From Sphingomonas sp. CCH9-E2 (lineage in GTDB: Bacteria; Pseudomonadota; Alphaproteobacteria; Sphingomonadales; Sphingomonadaceae), in NCBI RefSeq assembly GCF_001557215.1, contig NZ_LSJM01000111.1, positions 1 through 64,000 of the forward strand: a stretch of 64,000 nucleotides of DNA, written 5' to 3'. Under the pieces are notes generated by a model, which was not told where the DNA came from, searched no databases, and worked only from the letters and a program-made list of their open reading frames with translations. The position numbers and the translations under genes are program-made. Numbering within the stretch: the stretch's first letter is position 1; each line of letters begins with the position of its first letter. Positions 17,089 through 26,822 of the stretch are shown here, one piece after another.

Positions 17089-17385
17089 ATGGCCTGGTTC
17101 ACGACGGTCGATCACGGTGGCAATGAGATCGAGATATCGAGCATCGACGACATGAATGCGGTGGTCGCTGCCTATGAGGCGCGTCTCGACGAGCTTGCGC
17201 TGCTGCTCGAGGGCAAGGACCGCGAGGTCCGCCGTGGCGCTGCCGAAGAGTACCGCGCCATGATGGCACGGCGCGACCGGATCGAAACCGACGCACGCAA
17301 GGCTGATGCGCGCGCCGAGCTCGACAACGAGGACCGCTACCACCGCGATCTGGCTCAAGCGATCCGCACGAGGACGCGGCCATGA
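17089..17385 (+). CDS. small coiled-coil hypothetical protein
   Basis: The 98-residue product is mostly one charged helix (EARLDELALLLEGKDREVRR and onward) with heptad-like spacing, so a coiled coil is likely. Two bases separate it from the upstream gene and its stop overlaps the next start (ATGA), so its translation is coupled to both. It is probably a structural partner of the large downstream protein. No family recognised. Confidence 0.65.
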   Translation: MAWFTTVDHGGNEIEISSIDDMNAVVAAYEARLDELALLLEGKDREVRRGAAEEYRAMMARRDRIETDARKADARAELDNEDRYHRDLAQAIRTRTRP

Positions 17386-19265
17386 CGGATCTCTACGATG
17401 CGCCGGCGCGACCGTGGGCCTTCGGTCCGTTCGTCGGGACCGACATTGTAACCCGTCAGACCGAGGCGCTGATCCAGCGCTATGATCTGCTCGATGCGCT
17501 TGCGGCAGGCGGCGAGGAACGGCGCGACCTCGATCCGGACTCGGCAGCCGATCATCGGCTCGCCGAGGTGATCGCCCGGCAGCTCGTGCCATGGGTCGAC
17601 TATATTCCCGATCGCACGAGTATGGCGGCCGGCGGCGACTCATCCTGCATAACGCAGGAGGGCTGGCCGATCCCGCAAGGCGTGCGTCTGGAGGCGCTGT
17701 GCTATTCGCCATGGCTCGACCGGCTCCGCGCGCCGGATGGTACGGTCGAGGGCAAGCGCGTGTTCCGGCTCCCGCACACCGCGCAGGAATTTGCCGAGCA
17801 GTTCCAGCTGCGGGCCGGAATCGCCATTAATTTGGATGCCGAACTGCGCGATGGGTTCCATCTGACGCCAAGCGCGGTCGGTACGGTGGCCATGGACATC
17901 CGCGGGCATGCCGAGCATCCGCCCCGCGCGTTTCTGCTGCTCCTGTCGCGACACTTCGAGGCGGCGCTCGCGGCTGACAACCGGCTGGGTCGTGCGCACC
18001 CCGCACTGGAGGCCTGTGGGTTCACCCGACCGGCGATCGTTGCGTTCGAACGCCTTGCCGAGCTCGAGCGTGCCGGCGCCATCGTCCGTGAGGTCGAGCT
18101 TCATGCTCATGCCGGCGCGGTGCTGCGTCCGCTGCTGGAGGCAGCGAACGATCCGGCGTTCATCGCGGCGGCGAACGGCCCTATTCCCGGTGTTGCCTGG
18201 TCGCAGGACATCGCCGATGCCCTTGCAGCCGACCCTGCCCTGCATACGCTCTGTGAGTATCTTGCGGTCGGCACTGACGTCCTGGCGAGCTGGTACAATG
18301 CCGCCGCTGCCAGGCGCGGCACGTTCCATATCGGGTTCCGGCCCGCGGCGGCGCTCGGTCATGGACTGATCGACTCCGACATATGCGCTGCCATGGCCAC
18401 GATGGTCGATGTGCGCACCGCGTTCTTGTCGGTGTTCCGCGACGCGCCGGTCACCGGTCCGGGCAGCCGCCAGTCGGCGCTCAGGAACGACATCCTGTTC
18501 AAATGGTATGGCCTGACCGGCGCCAACGACAATCTCGGTGCCGCGCTTATTGCCGATTTCGGTGCTGTTCGACCGGTCGGCAGGCGGAGCAGCGCCGCGC
18601 CAAGCAAGATTATTGATCACGATGACGATGTTCGGCGCACGCTTGCGACTATCGTCGCGCGGCTGGGCCGCGGCGGTGCCGCACAACGCACCGCCGGCCC
18701 GGGACGCAAGTCGAACACCGCCAAGGACTCGCTAAATGCGGTGAGGAACGGTGCCTGGCTTTCGCGGCTCTACCTGCCAGCACGCGGCAAGCCTGGCGCC
18801 GCTGCCCGGGCGGATGAGAGCTTGTGGCGCGACCGCTACAAGGACATCGCCTTGTGGCGGTTCATGCAGTATCCCGATCCGGCCGCTCTCAGCGAGCTAG
18901 GGCTGCGCCCCACGGACGCAAAGCGGCTGCAACATGCGATGATCGAGTTCAAACGATTGGTCATCGATCCCCATTTTCACGCGCCGTCGGAACTGACTGC
19001 GCGCCTGATGTGCGATCTTGCGACCGCCGTCAGCCCGCTCTCAGTCAACCCGGCGTTCGCACAGGCGATCCTGCAGCTCGCCCTTGCCAATGCGAACTTC
19101 ACGCGTGCGCATGGCGGCAAATCGCGCAACATGAGCGAGCGCCGCAAGCGCGTCCGCGCCGAGCTGGAACATCGCGGCCTCGCCGGTGATCTCGGGTTGC
19201 GCTATATTCCCGGGCTAGATGGCTTCACCAAAGGTTTGTTGAAGCGCAAGCGCCGGCCGAAGTAA
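17382..19265 (+). CDS. large hypothetical protein of the element core
   Basis: The 627-residue product is soluble with no signal peptide, membrane segment or nucleotide-binding motif I can recognise. The C-terminal third (from about residue 430) is basic, with HGGKSRNMSERRKRVRAEL and a KRKRRPK tail that would suit nucleic-acid contact. It overlaps the 98-residue gene by four bases. Being long, intact and placed between relaxase and parB genes, it is probably a conserved backbone gene of the element. Function unknown. Confidence 0.65.
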   Translation: MTDLYDAPARPWAFGPFVGTDIVTRQTEALIQRYDLLDALAAGGEERRDLDPDSAADHRLAEVIARQLVPWVDYIPDRTSMAAGGDSSCITQEGWPIPQGVRLEALCYSPWLDRLRAPDGTVEGKRVFRLPHTAQEFAEQFQLRAGIAINLDAELRDGFHLTPSAVGTVAMDIRGHAEHPPRAFLLLLSRHFEAALAADNRLGRAHPALEACGFTRPAIVAFERLAELERAGAIVREVELHAHAGAVLRPLLEAANDPAFIAAANGPIPGVAWSQDIADALAADPALHTLCEYLAVGTDVLASWYNAAAARRGTFHIGFRPAAALGHGLIDSDICAAMATMVDVRTAFLSVFRDAPVTGPGSRQSALRNDILFKWYGLTGANDNLGAALIADFGAVRPVGRRSSAAPSKIIDHDDDVRRTLATIVARLGRGGAAQRTAGPGRKSNTAKDSLNAVRNGAWLSRLYLPARGKPGAAARADESLWRDRYKDIALWRFMQYPDPAALSELGLRPTDAKRLQHAMIEFKRLVIDPHFHAPSELTARLMCDLATAVSPLSVNPAFAQAILQLALANANFTRAHGGKSRNMSERRKRVRAELEHRGLAGDLGLRYIPGLDGFTKGLLKRKRRPK

Positions 19266-19277
19266 CGCTCTTCTGAA

Positions 19278-19288
19278 CAACCGGGTTG
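19278..19288 (+). promoter_or_regulatory. AACC-G-GGTT palindrome, copy 4 (parB promoter)
   Basis: CAACCGGGTTG is a perfect 11-base palindrome with a single central base, about 47 bases before the parB-like ATG. It has the same position relative to the start codon as copies 1 and 3. Confidence 0.4.
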
Positions 19289-19334
19289 GTAAGGCGGCGC
19301 ATGGGTAAGCCGGGCTCCGAAAGGAGTTCCGGCA

Positions 19335-20420
19335 ATGCACAACGACTTCGACGATGATGAGCCGAGACTGCCATGGACGGTGGACTCAAAACACGATGCT
19401 CGGCTCAACGACAATGAGGCGACCTTGTTCAAGCGCTCGTCGAGAAAGCGGTCTGAGCCGATGCTTGGGGATAATCCATCGGTTGCGAACTCGCAACCGG
19501 CCGAGACGTTGCCCCTCCAGCTTGAGGCGTTCGAACCGCCTGCAGCCTCGACACCAGAGACGGTGGTGGCAGACTGTCCGGTCGTGTCATCCGACAAGCC
19601 CGGCATCGTTCTGGTCGATCCCTTCGGGATCGAGCCCGAGCCATTCAACGGGCGCGGGATCGCCGTGTTCGATCCTGACCAGAACCGGGAGCTGATCGAC
19701 GACATTCGCGCTCGTGGGAACACCGTGCCGGTGCGTCTGCGGCCCCGTCCCGATGGCTCGGGCTGGACCTGCCCATCCGGCAGCCGGCGCGTGAACGCAG
19801 GCCGGGTGATCGCAGCCGAGCAACCGGGGTTTCGGGTGCGTGCAATCATCGACGACACCATGACCGACGCTGAAGCCTACGCGCTTTGCTTGGCTGACAA
19901 CCACGGCCGCAGCGAGGTCACACCCCTTCAGCGGGGCCGTGAGATCAGGTGGGCCATCGAGCATCTCCATGGCGGTAGCCGCAAAGCCTATATCGAGCAA
20001 CATGGCGCCGATCCCAGCGTCGTGTCGCGCGCGCTCGACCTCGTCGGTCTGCCCGAATCGATTCTCGCCTGCGCAGAGGATCGCGAAACCTTGCCGACGG
20101 TATTCGCCGAAAAGCTCTCGCCAAGAATGAAGGATAAGAACGAGCGCAAAGCTATTCTGGCGCGCGCTAAAGCGCTTGACGGAAAGCAGCTGCCCGCCGC
20201 GGGGCTGTTGCGCTATCTGTTGACAGGGCAGCGCGGCACGCCACGCCCGGACCGCCGCGAACTCACGTTTGGCAATGGTCGCACCAAGGTTCGTGCCACC
20301 ATGACCATAGCGTCGGATCGCTCCATGACGCTGAAGGTCCCGCCGCTGGCAGAGCTCACCGCCGAGCAGAAAGGTGAGCTGGAGGCCTTTGTCAAAGAGC
20401 AATTGGGCGGGCTGTTCTGA
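19335..20420 (+). CDS. ParB/RepB-like DNA-binding protein
   Basis: This 361-residue ParB-family protein has an acidic variable N-terminus (1-95). The ParB nuclease-like domain follows (about 110-190), with GIAVFDPDQNRELIDDI, GNTVPVRL, SGSRRVNAGR and ALCLADNHGR, where ParB proteins typically have an ENxxR. An HTH-like segment comes next (QHGADPSVVSRALDLVGL, about 220-240). The GSRR stretch corresponds to the CTP-binding GERR box in altered form. It could serve partition, plasmid-like maintenance or transcription of the element. AAAGGAG precedes the ATG. Two palindromes that may be its binding sites lie just downstream. Confidence 0.82.
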   Translation: MHNDFDDDEPRLPWTVDSKHDARLNDNEATLFKRSSRKRSEPMLGDNPSVANSQPAETLPLQLEAFEPPAASTPETVVADCPVVSSDKPGIVLVDPFGIEPEPFNGRGIAVFDPDQNRELIDDIRARGNTVPVRLRPRPDGSGWTCPSGSRRVNAGRVIAAEQPGFRVRAIIDDTMTDAEAYALCLADNHGRSEVTPLQRGREIRWAIEHLHGGSRKAYIEQHGADPSVVSRALDLVGLPESILACAEDRETLPTVFAEKLSPRMKDKNERKAILARAKALDGKQLPAAGLLRYLLTGQRGTPRPDRRELTFGNGRTKVRATMTIASDRSMTLKVPPLAELTAEQKGELEAFVKEQLGGLF

Positions 20421-20474
20421 AATTGCTAAGTTGGACGCGAGCAGCGGCAACGAATGCTAGTGCGAGAGGCGGGG

Positions 20475-20600
20475 TGAACCGCGTCGAGTTTGTCGAAGGC
20501 TCCAACTCCTGAGAAGGTGGAGCCTGTATGGAGCAAGACGACGAACAAGTTTGCGCCCGAAGTCCGTCAGCGTGCGGGTGCGGATGGTGGCCGATCACGG
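20475..20600 (+). mobile_element. IS3-family remnant (left end and start of orfA)
   Basis: Starting at TGAACCGC, the sequence resembles the left end of IS3-family elements. It is followed by a good ribosome site and the start of an OrfA transposase: after an extra G, AGC AAG ACG ACG reads SKTTNKFAPEVRQRA, and after a second extra G it continues VRMVADH. Similarity then stops. The two single-base insertions and the truncation show a dead remnant. The assignment rests on the recalled SKTTNKFxPEVRxRAVRM start of IS3 OrfA proteins. Confidence 0.6.
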
Positions 20601-20841
20601 ACTGGGGGTACTGCGCGACCGACCGCGCATAGCGGTGGGCCGCCTTGCCGCTGCCCTTCGCCTCCTTTTCCACGATGATCATATGCGAAGGCATACAGGT
20701 CGGGGTCAGCGGGAAACAAAGCGATTAGGTGCGACGCGCGCGGGACAATGCGAAACGCGACATAACAAGCTGCGACGCGAAGCGGCGCACCATCATGCAT
20801 CCTGCGGCTGCGAGAAGCGAAGCGCCGAGCGGCCGGCCAAC

Positions 20842-20862
20842 GGGTTCACGCCCCGTGAACCC
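20842..20862. repeat. perfect 9-bp inverted repeat
   Basis: GGGTTCACG and CGTGAACCC flank a three-base CCC loop. It may be an operator, a partition site or a 3' hairpin of the minus-strand regulator gene that ends at 21012. Confidence 0.5.
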
Positions 20863-20896
20863 CCATCCTGTGTCAAAAATCTGCCCCCAAGCAACT

Positions 20897-20919
20897 TTGC
20901 GGCACGCCATGTGCCGCAA
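20897..20919. repeat. perfect 9-bp inverted repeat, candidate parS
   Basis: TTGCGGCAC and GTGCCGCAA surround GCCAT. The 23-base near-palindrome has parS-like size and symmetry and lies about 480 bases after the parB-like gene. It could instead be an oriT hairpin. Confidence 0.5.
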
Positions 20920-21011
20920 CCGATCCTGTCGAGACATTGTCGAGCCTAATGCGACGGCTCGTGATCGATCGTGATGCAACGCGACCGAACACAACAAAAC
21001 CGATCCAAAAC

Positions 21012-21614
21012 CTACAGCAGGTCGATTTCCGGGACAGGGTCTTCTGGCCGCACCGCTGGACGGAGCGCGTTGACCAAGCGCGGTCGCCCAAACTTCTTTG
21101 CGATCCGGTCAAGCCACCGCGAGGCATCACGGGCGTTCAGATACGCGACCATGTCGGGGGCATCATCGAAGCCGAGCGCCTGCGCGTATTCTCGGCCCAC
21201 GCCATTGATCCGGATACCCAGAATCTTGGACGCATGCAGCAAGTTCCGCTCGAAATCTGACAGGGTGGAGATGCTGCATCCAACCTTGGCGGCTACCTCT
21301 CTGAGCTTCTGCCCCGACGCTAGGCGCGCCAGCCGCGCGAGAGTTCCAACGCTCAGGCTATCTGACGCTGGTAAGCCCCAATCGACACCGCTCAGCCTGC
21401 CCAACACCGTTGATTGAGTGAGAGCACGAACCAACTCGACGCCTGGCGTCGTATCGCCCTTCTCCAGACGCGCGATGGTGTGTCGCGTGACGCCCACGCG
21501 CCGGGCAAGCGCCGCTTTCGTCCAGCGCTTGGCCGAGCGCGCCTTCTCAACGGATTCGCCGAAGGCTGCGGCGTCCAATTCATGACGCGGGAAGCGGGTC
21601 GGCGGACACGGCAT
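21012..21614 (-). CDS. XRE-family regulator with two HTH domains
   Basis: This 200-residue regulator carries two Cro/CI-type helix-turn-helix domains. The first, at about 20-65, reads KRWTKAALARRVGVTRHTIARLEKG in two overlapping parts; the second, at about 95-130, reads QKLREVAAKVGCSISTLSDFE. The start at 21614 is preferred over longer upstream frames, which read poorly. It is divergent from the traK-like gene with 75 bases between, so it probably controls that operon and itself, and it is a candidate reader of the AACCGGGTT sites. No metal or ligand domain is visible. Confidence 0.78.
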   Translation of the reverse strand: MPCPPTRFPRHELDAAAFGESVEKARSAKRWTKAALARRVGVTRHTIARLEKGDTTPGVELVRALTQSTVLGRLSGVDWGLPASDSLSVGTLARLARLASGQKLREVAAKVGCSISTLSDFERNLLHASKILGIRINGVGREYAQALGFDDAPDMVAYLNARDASRWLDRIAKKFGRPRLVNALRPAVRPEDPVPEIDLL

Positions 21615-21689
21615 GATCCACGCATAACATCGAATGCCGAAGTGGAACATATTTCTACAGACGTGGTCGGCCCATCCCATAAGATCGGG

Positions 21690-22223
21690 ATGAGCGAGCC
21701 CAGATCCCATCCGGCCATCCTGCCTGCGCCGCCAAAGCGCCGTCACATCGACGGCTTGGCGCTCGTGGATGCGCTCCAAAACCAGCAGCGGCGTGACATC
21801 GACGAAGAGCCCGCGTCGCTGCTGACCACCATGGGCGCGGTCAGACTTCTCAAGCCGCTCATCGCGGACCGCCGCACCCGCGGTTGGACCGATCCGATGA
21901 TCGCCACACTACTTGGCGAGCTCGGCGTTCCGATCAGTGCCGAGACACTCCGCACCTACCGCAGCCGCTTGGCGCGGGAGGATATGTCCGACGGCTCCGC
22001 GCCAAGTGTCGCAGACCAGCTCGCGGCTGGCCGGTCTCCCGTCCCGCTCGCTGCGCAAACAGCGGACGCAGCACCCGGAACTATCGCGCCTGCCGCCGAT
22101 GCGGCGCAGGCCATCACCCCCTCGCCATCCCCGCCGCCGGTCACCGTTCCGGCCAAGGGAACCGAGACCGGCGCCAAGCTGCCCCGGTTCAATACCGCAG
22201 TCGATCTCGATGACTGCGTCTGA
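21690..22223 (+). CDS. TraK-like transfer protein
   Basis: The 177-residue product has a helical N-terminal domain with a possible DNA-binding segment (IADRRTRGWTDPMIATLLGE, then ISAETLRTYRSRL, about 55-95), followed by a long Pro/Ala-rich disordered tail ending in an acidic motif. Position and layout match TraK-like proteins that bind oriT and are followed by a TraL-like ATPase and TraM-like membrane protein. The start at 21690 lacks a strong ribosome site, so an alternative upstream start is possible. It leads a three-gene operon. Confidence 0.55.
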   Translation: MSEPRSHPAILPAPPKRRHIDGLALVDALQNQQRRDIDEEPASLLTTMGAVRLLKPLIADRRTRGWTDPMIATLLGELGVPISAETLRTYRSRLAREDMSDGSAPSVADQLAAGRSPVPLAAQTADAAPGTIAPAADAAQAITPSPSPPPVTVPAKGTETGAKLPRFNTAVDLDDCV

Positions 22224-22243
22224 CGTCAACGAAGGAGAATGAC

Positions 22244-23083
22244 ATGGTAAAGTTGGAACAACGCAAGGCTATCATCGGCCTCAAGGACAAGGGCGGCGCG
22301 AATCTCTCGACGTCCCTGAACGCCATCGCGACGGTGCTTCGCGCCACGGGCGGCGACACGTTTAGCGTCCATGTGATCGATGCGGACGGCTTTAATTCGA
22401 CTCTGACCCAGCGACTGGGTCAGCGCGACGAGAGTGGCAAGCTGCTGGCGGATCAGGATCCCGCAAAAGGCGTGCTGAAGGCTGACCTGTTTAAGGTGGA
22501 GGGCATTCCCCCGTTGTTCGCGGCGGTCGAGTCCGACGCCCGGTTCGTGATCATCGATACGCCGGCCGGTGGCCTAACGAAGATCGATGAGCTCAGCGAG
22601 AATCTCGGTGCCAGCCAGTTCATCCAGCATATCGTCGATTGTGGCCGCCAGCCGATCATCATGGTGCCCTTTGCGCCAGCGGTCGCGTCGATCAGAGGCG
22701 TGGCGAAGGCGGTCGAGCGGTTCGGCGCCAGCGTACCGATCGTTGCGCTTCGCAGCATGGTCGGGGTGAAGGACAGCGACTATCGTCTCTGGACCGCTGA
22801 GAAGTTCATGGATCAGTACGGCCGTCAGGTGGGCGGTCGCACCCGCGCGGCATTCGAAGCGGTCGGAGGGCGGATGATCGACATCCCGGCGTTGACCGCC
22901 GGTCCCAATGCGATGGCCGAGGCGCTGAGCCTCACCTACGCTCAGGCAGCGACGTCCACCGGTGGTAGCTGGCAGAACTACGACCGCCTCAACGTTGCCC
23001 AGTGGCTCCTGGCGTGGACTGGCGAGCTCCAGAAAATTGGAGACCTGCTCGGGCTCGAAAACGCTGACTGGAAGGCATTCTGA
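22244..23083 (+). CDS. TraL/ParA-like protein with degenerate P-loop
   Basis: This 279-residue protein has the ParA/MinD-like (deviant Walker) layout. The start reads AIIGLKDKGGANLSTSLN, where active members have KGGxGKS/T, so the GK of the P-loop is lost. Later strands are kept: FSVHVIDADG (switch I-like) and FVIIDTPAGG (Walker B-like), then PIIMVPFAP. It may bind but not hydrolyse nucleotide, or act as a structural partner. GAAGGAGA precedes the ATG, and the stop overlaps the next start (TGATG). Context suggests a transfer role. Confidence 0.68.
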   Translation: MVKLEQRKAIIGLKDKGGANLSTSLNAIATVLRATGGDTFSVHVIDADGFNSTLTQRLGQRDESGKLLADQDPAKGVLKADLFKVEGIPPLFAAVESDARFVIIDTPAGGLTKIDELSENLGASQFIQHIVDCGRQPIIMVPFAPAVASIRGVAKAVERFGASVPIVALRSMVGVKDSDYRLWTAEKFMDQYGRQVGGRTRAAFEAVGGRMIDIPALTAGPNAMAEALSLTYAQAATSTGGSWQNYDRLNVAQWLLAWTGELQKIGDLLGLENADWKAF

Positions 23084-23730
23084 TGGGCAGCTCGGATAAG
23101 GAAGCCCCGGGCAACAACGCCGCCTCGGCGCGCGCATTGCTCGAGCGCTATCTCTATGGCCACGCGCCCGAGGTCGAAGCGGTGCTCCGCTTCGCCCACG
23201 ATCACCGCCTGGACGAGGACAACCTCGTCTTCCTTCTGGTTGCCATTCTCAAGGTCAACGAAACGACCGTCCGCCTGCTGCTGACCTCTGTCGCCGATGC
23301 CGACCGCGTCATCGAAAACGCCCGGAAAATGGGCAAGGACCTGCATGCGCTTTCGCAGAAGCTGATCGCTCAGCAGGAGGCGGCCGCCATACGCGCAGCC
23401 GGTCATCTAAACGTTGCTGCCGATCGCTTCAGCGGCTTGATGGTGCGGGCCAATGATCTTGGCGATCGCCTGTTGGTTGCGAGCGGTGAGCTTCAAGCGG
23501 CGCGCGGCGTGTTCGAACACGCTGCCGGCATCAGCGAGGGCCGGTTCGCGCTGAACAGCCTCATCGAGCGCATCCGCGCGCAGGCACAGGCCGATCTTCG
23601 GGTCTACCATTCTGAGCTCATTGAAGAATTAGACCTCAGCGTGCGCCGAAAGGTTTGGGCGGTGCACCTCTATGGATTGGCAGCACTTCTAGGCATTTCG
23701 TTGATAATCATGATCATGGTCCTTGAATAA
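23083..23730 (+). CDS. TraM-like membrane-anchored transfer protein
   Basis: This 215-residue protein has a long helical soluble part and one C-terminal transmembrane helix (about 194-213, LYGLAALLGISLIIMIMVLE), a tail-anchored layout. Heptad-like charged helices (about 100-190) suggest a coiled coil. It overlaps the upstream gene by one base. The order TraK-like, ATPase-like, tail-anchored protein resembles traK-traL-traM of other transfer systems. It is the last gene of the element seen before the catabolic region. Confidence 0.58.
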   Translation: MGSSDKEAPGNNAASARALLERYLYGHAPEVEAVLRFAHDHRLDEDNLVFLLVAILKVNETTVRLLLTSVADADRVIENARKMGKDLHALSQKLIAQQEAAAIRAAGHLNVAADRFSGLMVRANDLGDRLLVASGELQAARGVFEHAAGISEGRFALNSLIERIRAQAQADLRVYHSELIEELDLSVRRKVWAVHLYGLAALLGISLIIMIMVLE

Positions 23731-23761
23731 CAAGACCGCGTTGATGCGCGGCATTAACAGC

Positions 23762-23780
23762 TTAGCCATCCGCGGGCTAA
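23762..23780 (+). terminator. hairpin after the transfer operon
   Basis: TTAGCC and GGCTAA pair around ATCCGCG, 32 bases after the stop of the traM-like gene. The stem is short and lacks a U-run, so termination is only possible, not certain. Confidence 0.35.
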
Positions 23781-23843
23781 TGCCTAGAAGCTTCCGATAC
23801 TCCGCCCCCAGCTACCGAACGGGTACAGAGTGGAGCAATTCAC

Positions 23844-23861
23844 AAAACAACTGTTTGTTTT
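23844..23861. repeat. AT-rich inverted repeat at the junction
   Basis: AAAACAA and TTGTTTT flank CTGT, the most AT-rich point between the mobile element and acsA. It could end the acsA transcript (the minus strand also shows a short T-rich arm) or mark an old element end. No tRNA-Glu 3' sequence is present here. Confidence 0.4.
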
Positions 23862-23912
23862 ACGAGTTGGGCTGAGCTGGTGTCTCGGACCGGTCAGCTG
23901 ATCGAGGACATG

Positions 23913-25850
<1,938 letters not shown>

Positions 25851-26042
25851 CCATCCTCCTGATACGTCTTTTGCCGGTGGAGCTCCGCTTCACGATCCGT
25901 GCTGACAAAGCCAAGCACCGTGCAGCATACCGCCTCGCTCGATAATCCACTGGATCATAGACTTGGCGCCAGCCAGCACCCTCATCACGTCTGGACGTGA
26001 AACCTGCCGCCTGGCACTCGCATGGTCCGGCCCCTGATCCCG

Positions 26043-26822
26043 CTACAGCTGAAATCGGGGTCCGCGCTTCTGAGCAAAAGCTTCAATCCCTTCGCGTCCT
26101 TCGAAATGCCCGCCTTGCCGCGCAATGGACCGGCGTTCCGCCTCAAGGTGAGCCTCGAAGCTGTTGCCCCATCCCTCCAGCAGCAGATCCCTCGTCGCGC
26201 CGAGCGCTGAGATCGGGCCCGCAACCAATTCCGCCGCAATCCTCATGGCTTCGTCTTGCAGCGCGCCATCCTCAGCCACCCGGGTGATCAGGCCGATCTG
26301 CGCGGCGGCATGCGCCGTCAGCTTCGTGTTGCGCAGGAACAGCTCCTGCGCCCGCCGCAGGCCAATCAGGCGCGGCACCAACCACGTGGCCCCACCATCC
26401 GGCGAGAGCCCGACCTTGCCGTAGGCGGGGGTAAACGACGCTTCCGGCGCTGCGACAACGATGTCGCCAAGGATCGCCAGGCTCAGCCCCGCGCCCGCCA
26501 CAGGACCGTTGATTGCCGTGACGAGCGGCTTGTTCATCTTGAACAGCGTCGCGATCGCCGCATGCAGCTGAGACGTGATCGCCTTCAGCAACTGGCCGAT
26601 CCTGTCGCCTGCCTGGGTGAAGGCGTTGATGTCACCGCCGGCGCAGAACATACGTCCTTCGCCGGTCAGCAGGACGCAGCGTACCGCATCGTCTTCATCC
26701 ACTTCGATGGCGGCTTCGAGCAGTGCCCGCGCCAAATCCAGATCAATCGCATTGCCGGCGGTCGGCCGATCAAGAATGATACTGCCGATCGGCCCGTTCC
26801 GCTCGATGCGGACGCCGGTCAT
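26043..26822 (-). CDS. PaaG-like enoyl-CoA hydratase/isomerase
   Basis: The 259-residue crotonase has oxyanion-hole segments FCAGGDINAF (about 65) and GPVAGAGLSLA (about 105). The KVGLSPDGGATWLVPRLIG stretch is typical of the PaaG branch (epoxyphenylacetyl-CoA isomerase), where Asp replaces the usual Glu region, so a double-bond or ring isomerisation is more likely than plain hydration. The start at 26822 overlaps the thiolase stop (ATGA), so it is coupled to it. It is the last gene of the operon that begins with the TonB receptor. Confidence 0.85.
   Translation of the reverse strand: MTGVRIERNGPIGSIILDRPTAGNAIDLDLARALLEAAIEVDEDDAVRCVLLTGEGRMFCAGGDINAFTQAGDRIGQLLKAITSQLHAAIATLFKMNKPLVTAINGPVAGAGLSLAILGDIVVAAPEASFTPAYGKVGLSPDGGATWLVPRLIGLRRAQELFLRNTKLTAHAAAQIGLITRVAEDGALQDEAMRIAAELVAGPISALGATRDLLLEGWGNSFEAHLEAERRSIARQGGHFEGREGIEAFAQKRGPRFQL

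Larger units (their letters stand above)
20601..21011. other. palindrome-rich gap, possible parS or oriT region
   Basis: No gene is convincing here. The stretch holds two perfect inverted repeats listed separately, a repeat of TGCGACGCG (near 20730 and 20772), TGTCGAG twice within 20 bases (near 20927-20944), and CGTGATCGATCGTGAT (near 20960). Such density between parB and transfer genes would fit a centromere-like or transfer-origin site. Confidence 0.4.

Noticed and set aside
20780-20805. GGTGCGCC on the minus strand as a MOBQ nick site
   Set aside because: It only loosely resembles the RSF1010-type nick region and has no adjacent inverted repeat of the right spacing, so it is not listed as oriT.
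20528-20949. Open frames in the gap after parB as genes
   Set aside because: The readable part is a frameshifted IS3 orfA start; the rest changes frame and has no conserved protein features.
23731-23912. Search for a repeat of the tRNA-Glu 3' end (attR)
   Set aside because: Neither GGTTCGAGTCCC nor GTAGGGGTCACC is present here or elsewhere noticed in the window; the chance match GGGTACAGA (near 178 and 23821) is too short.
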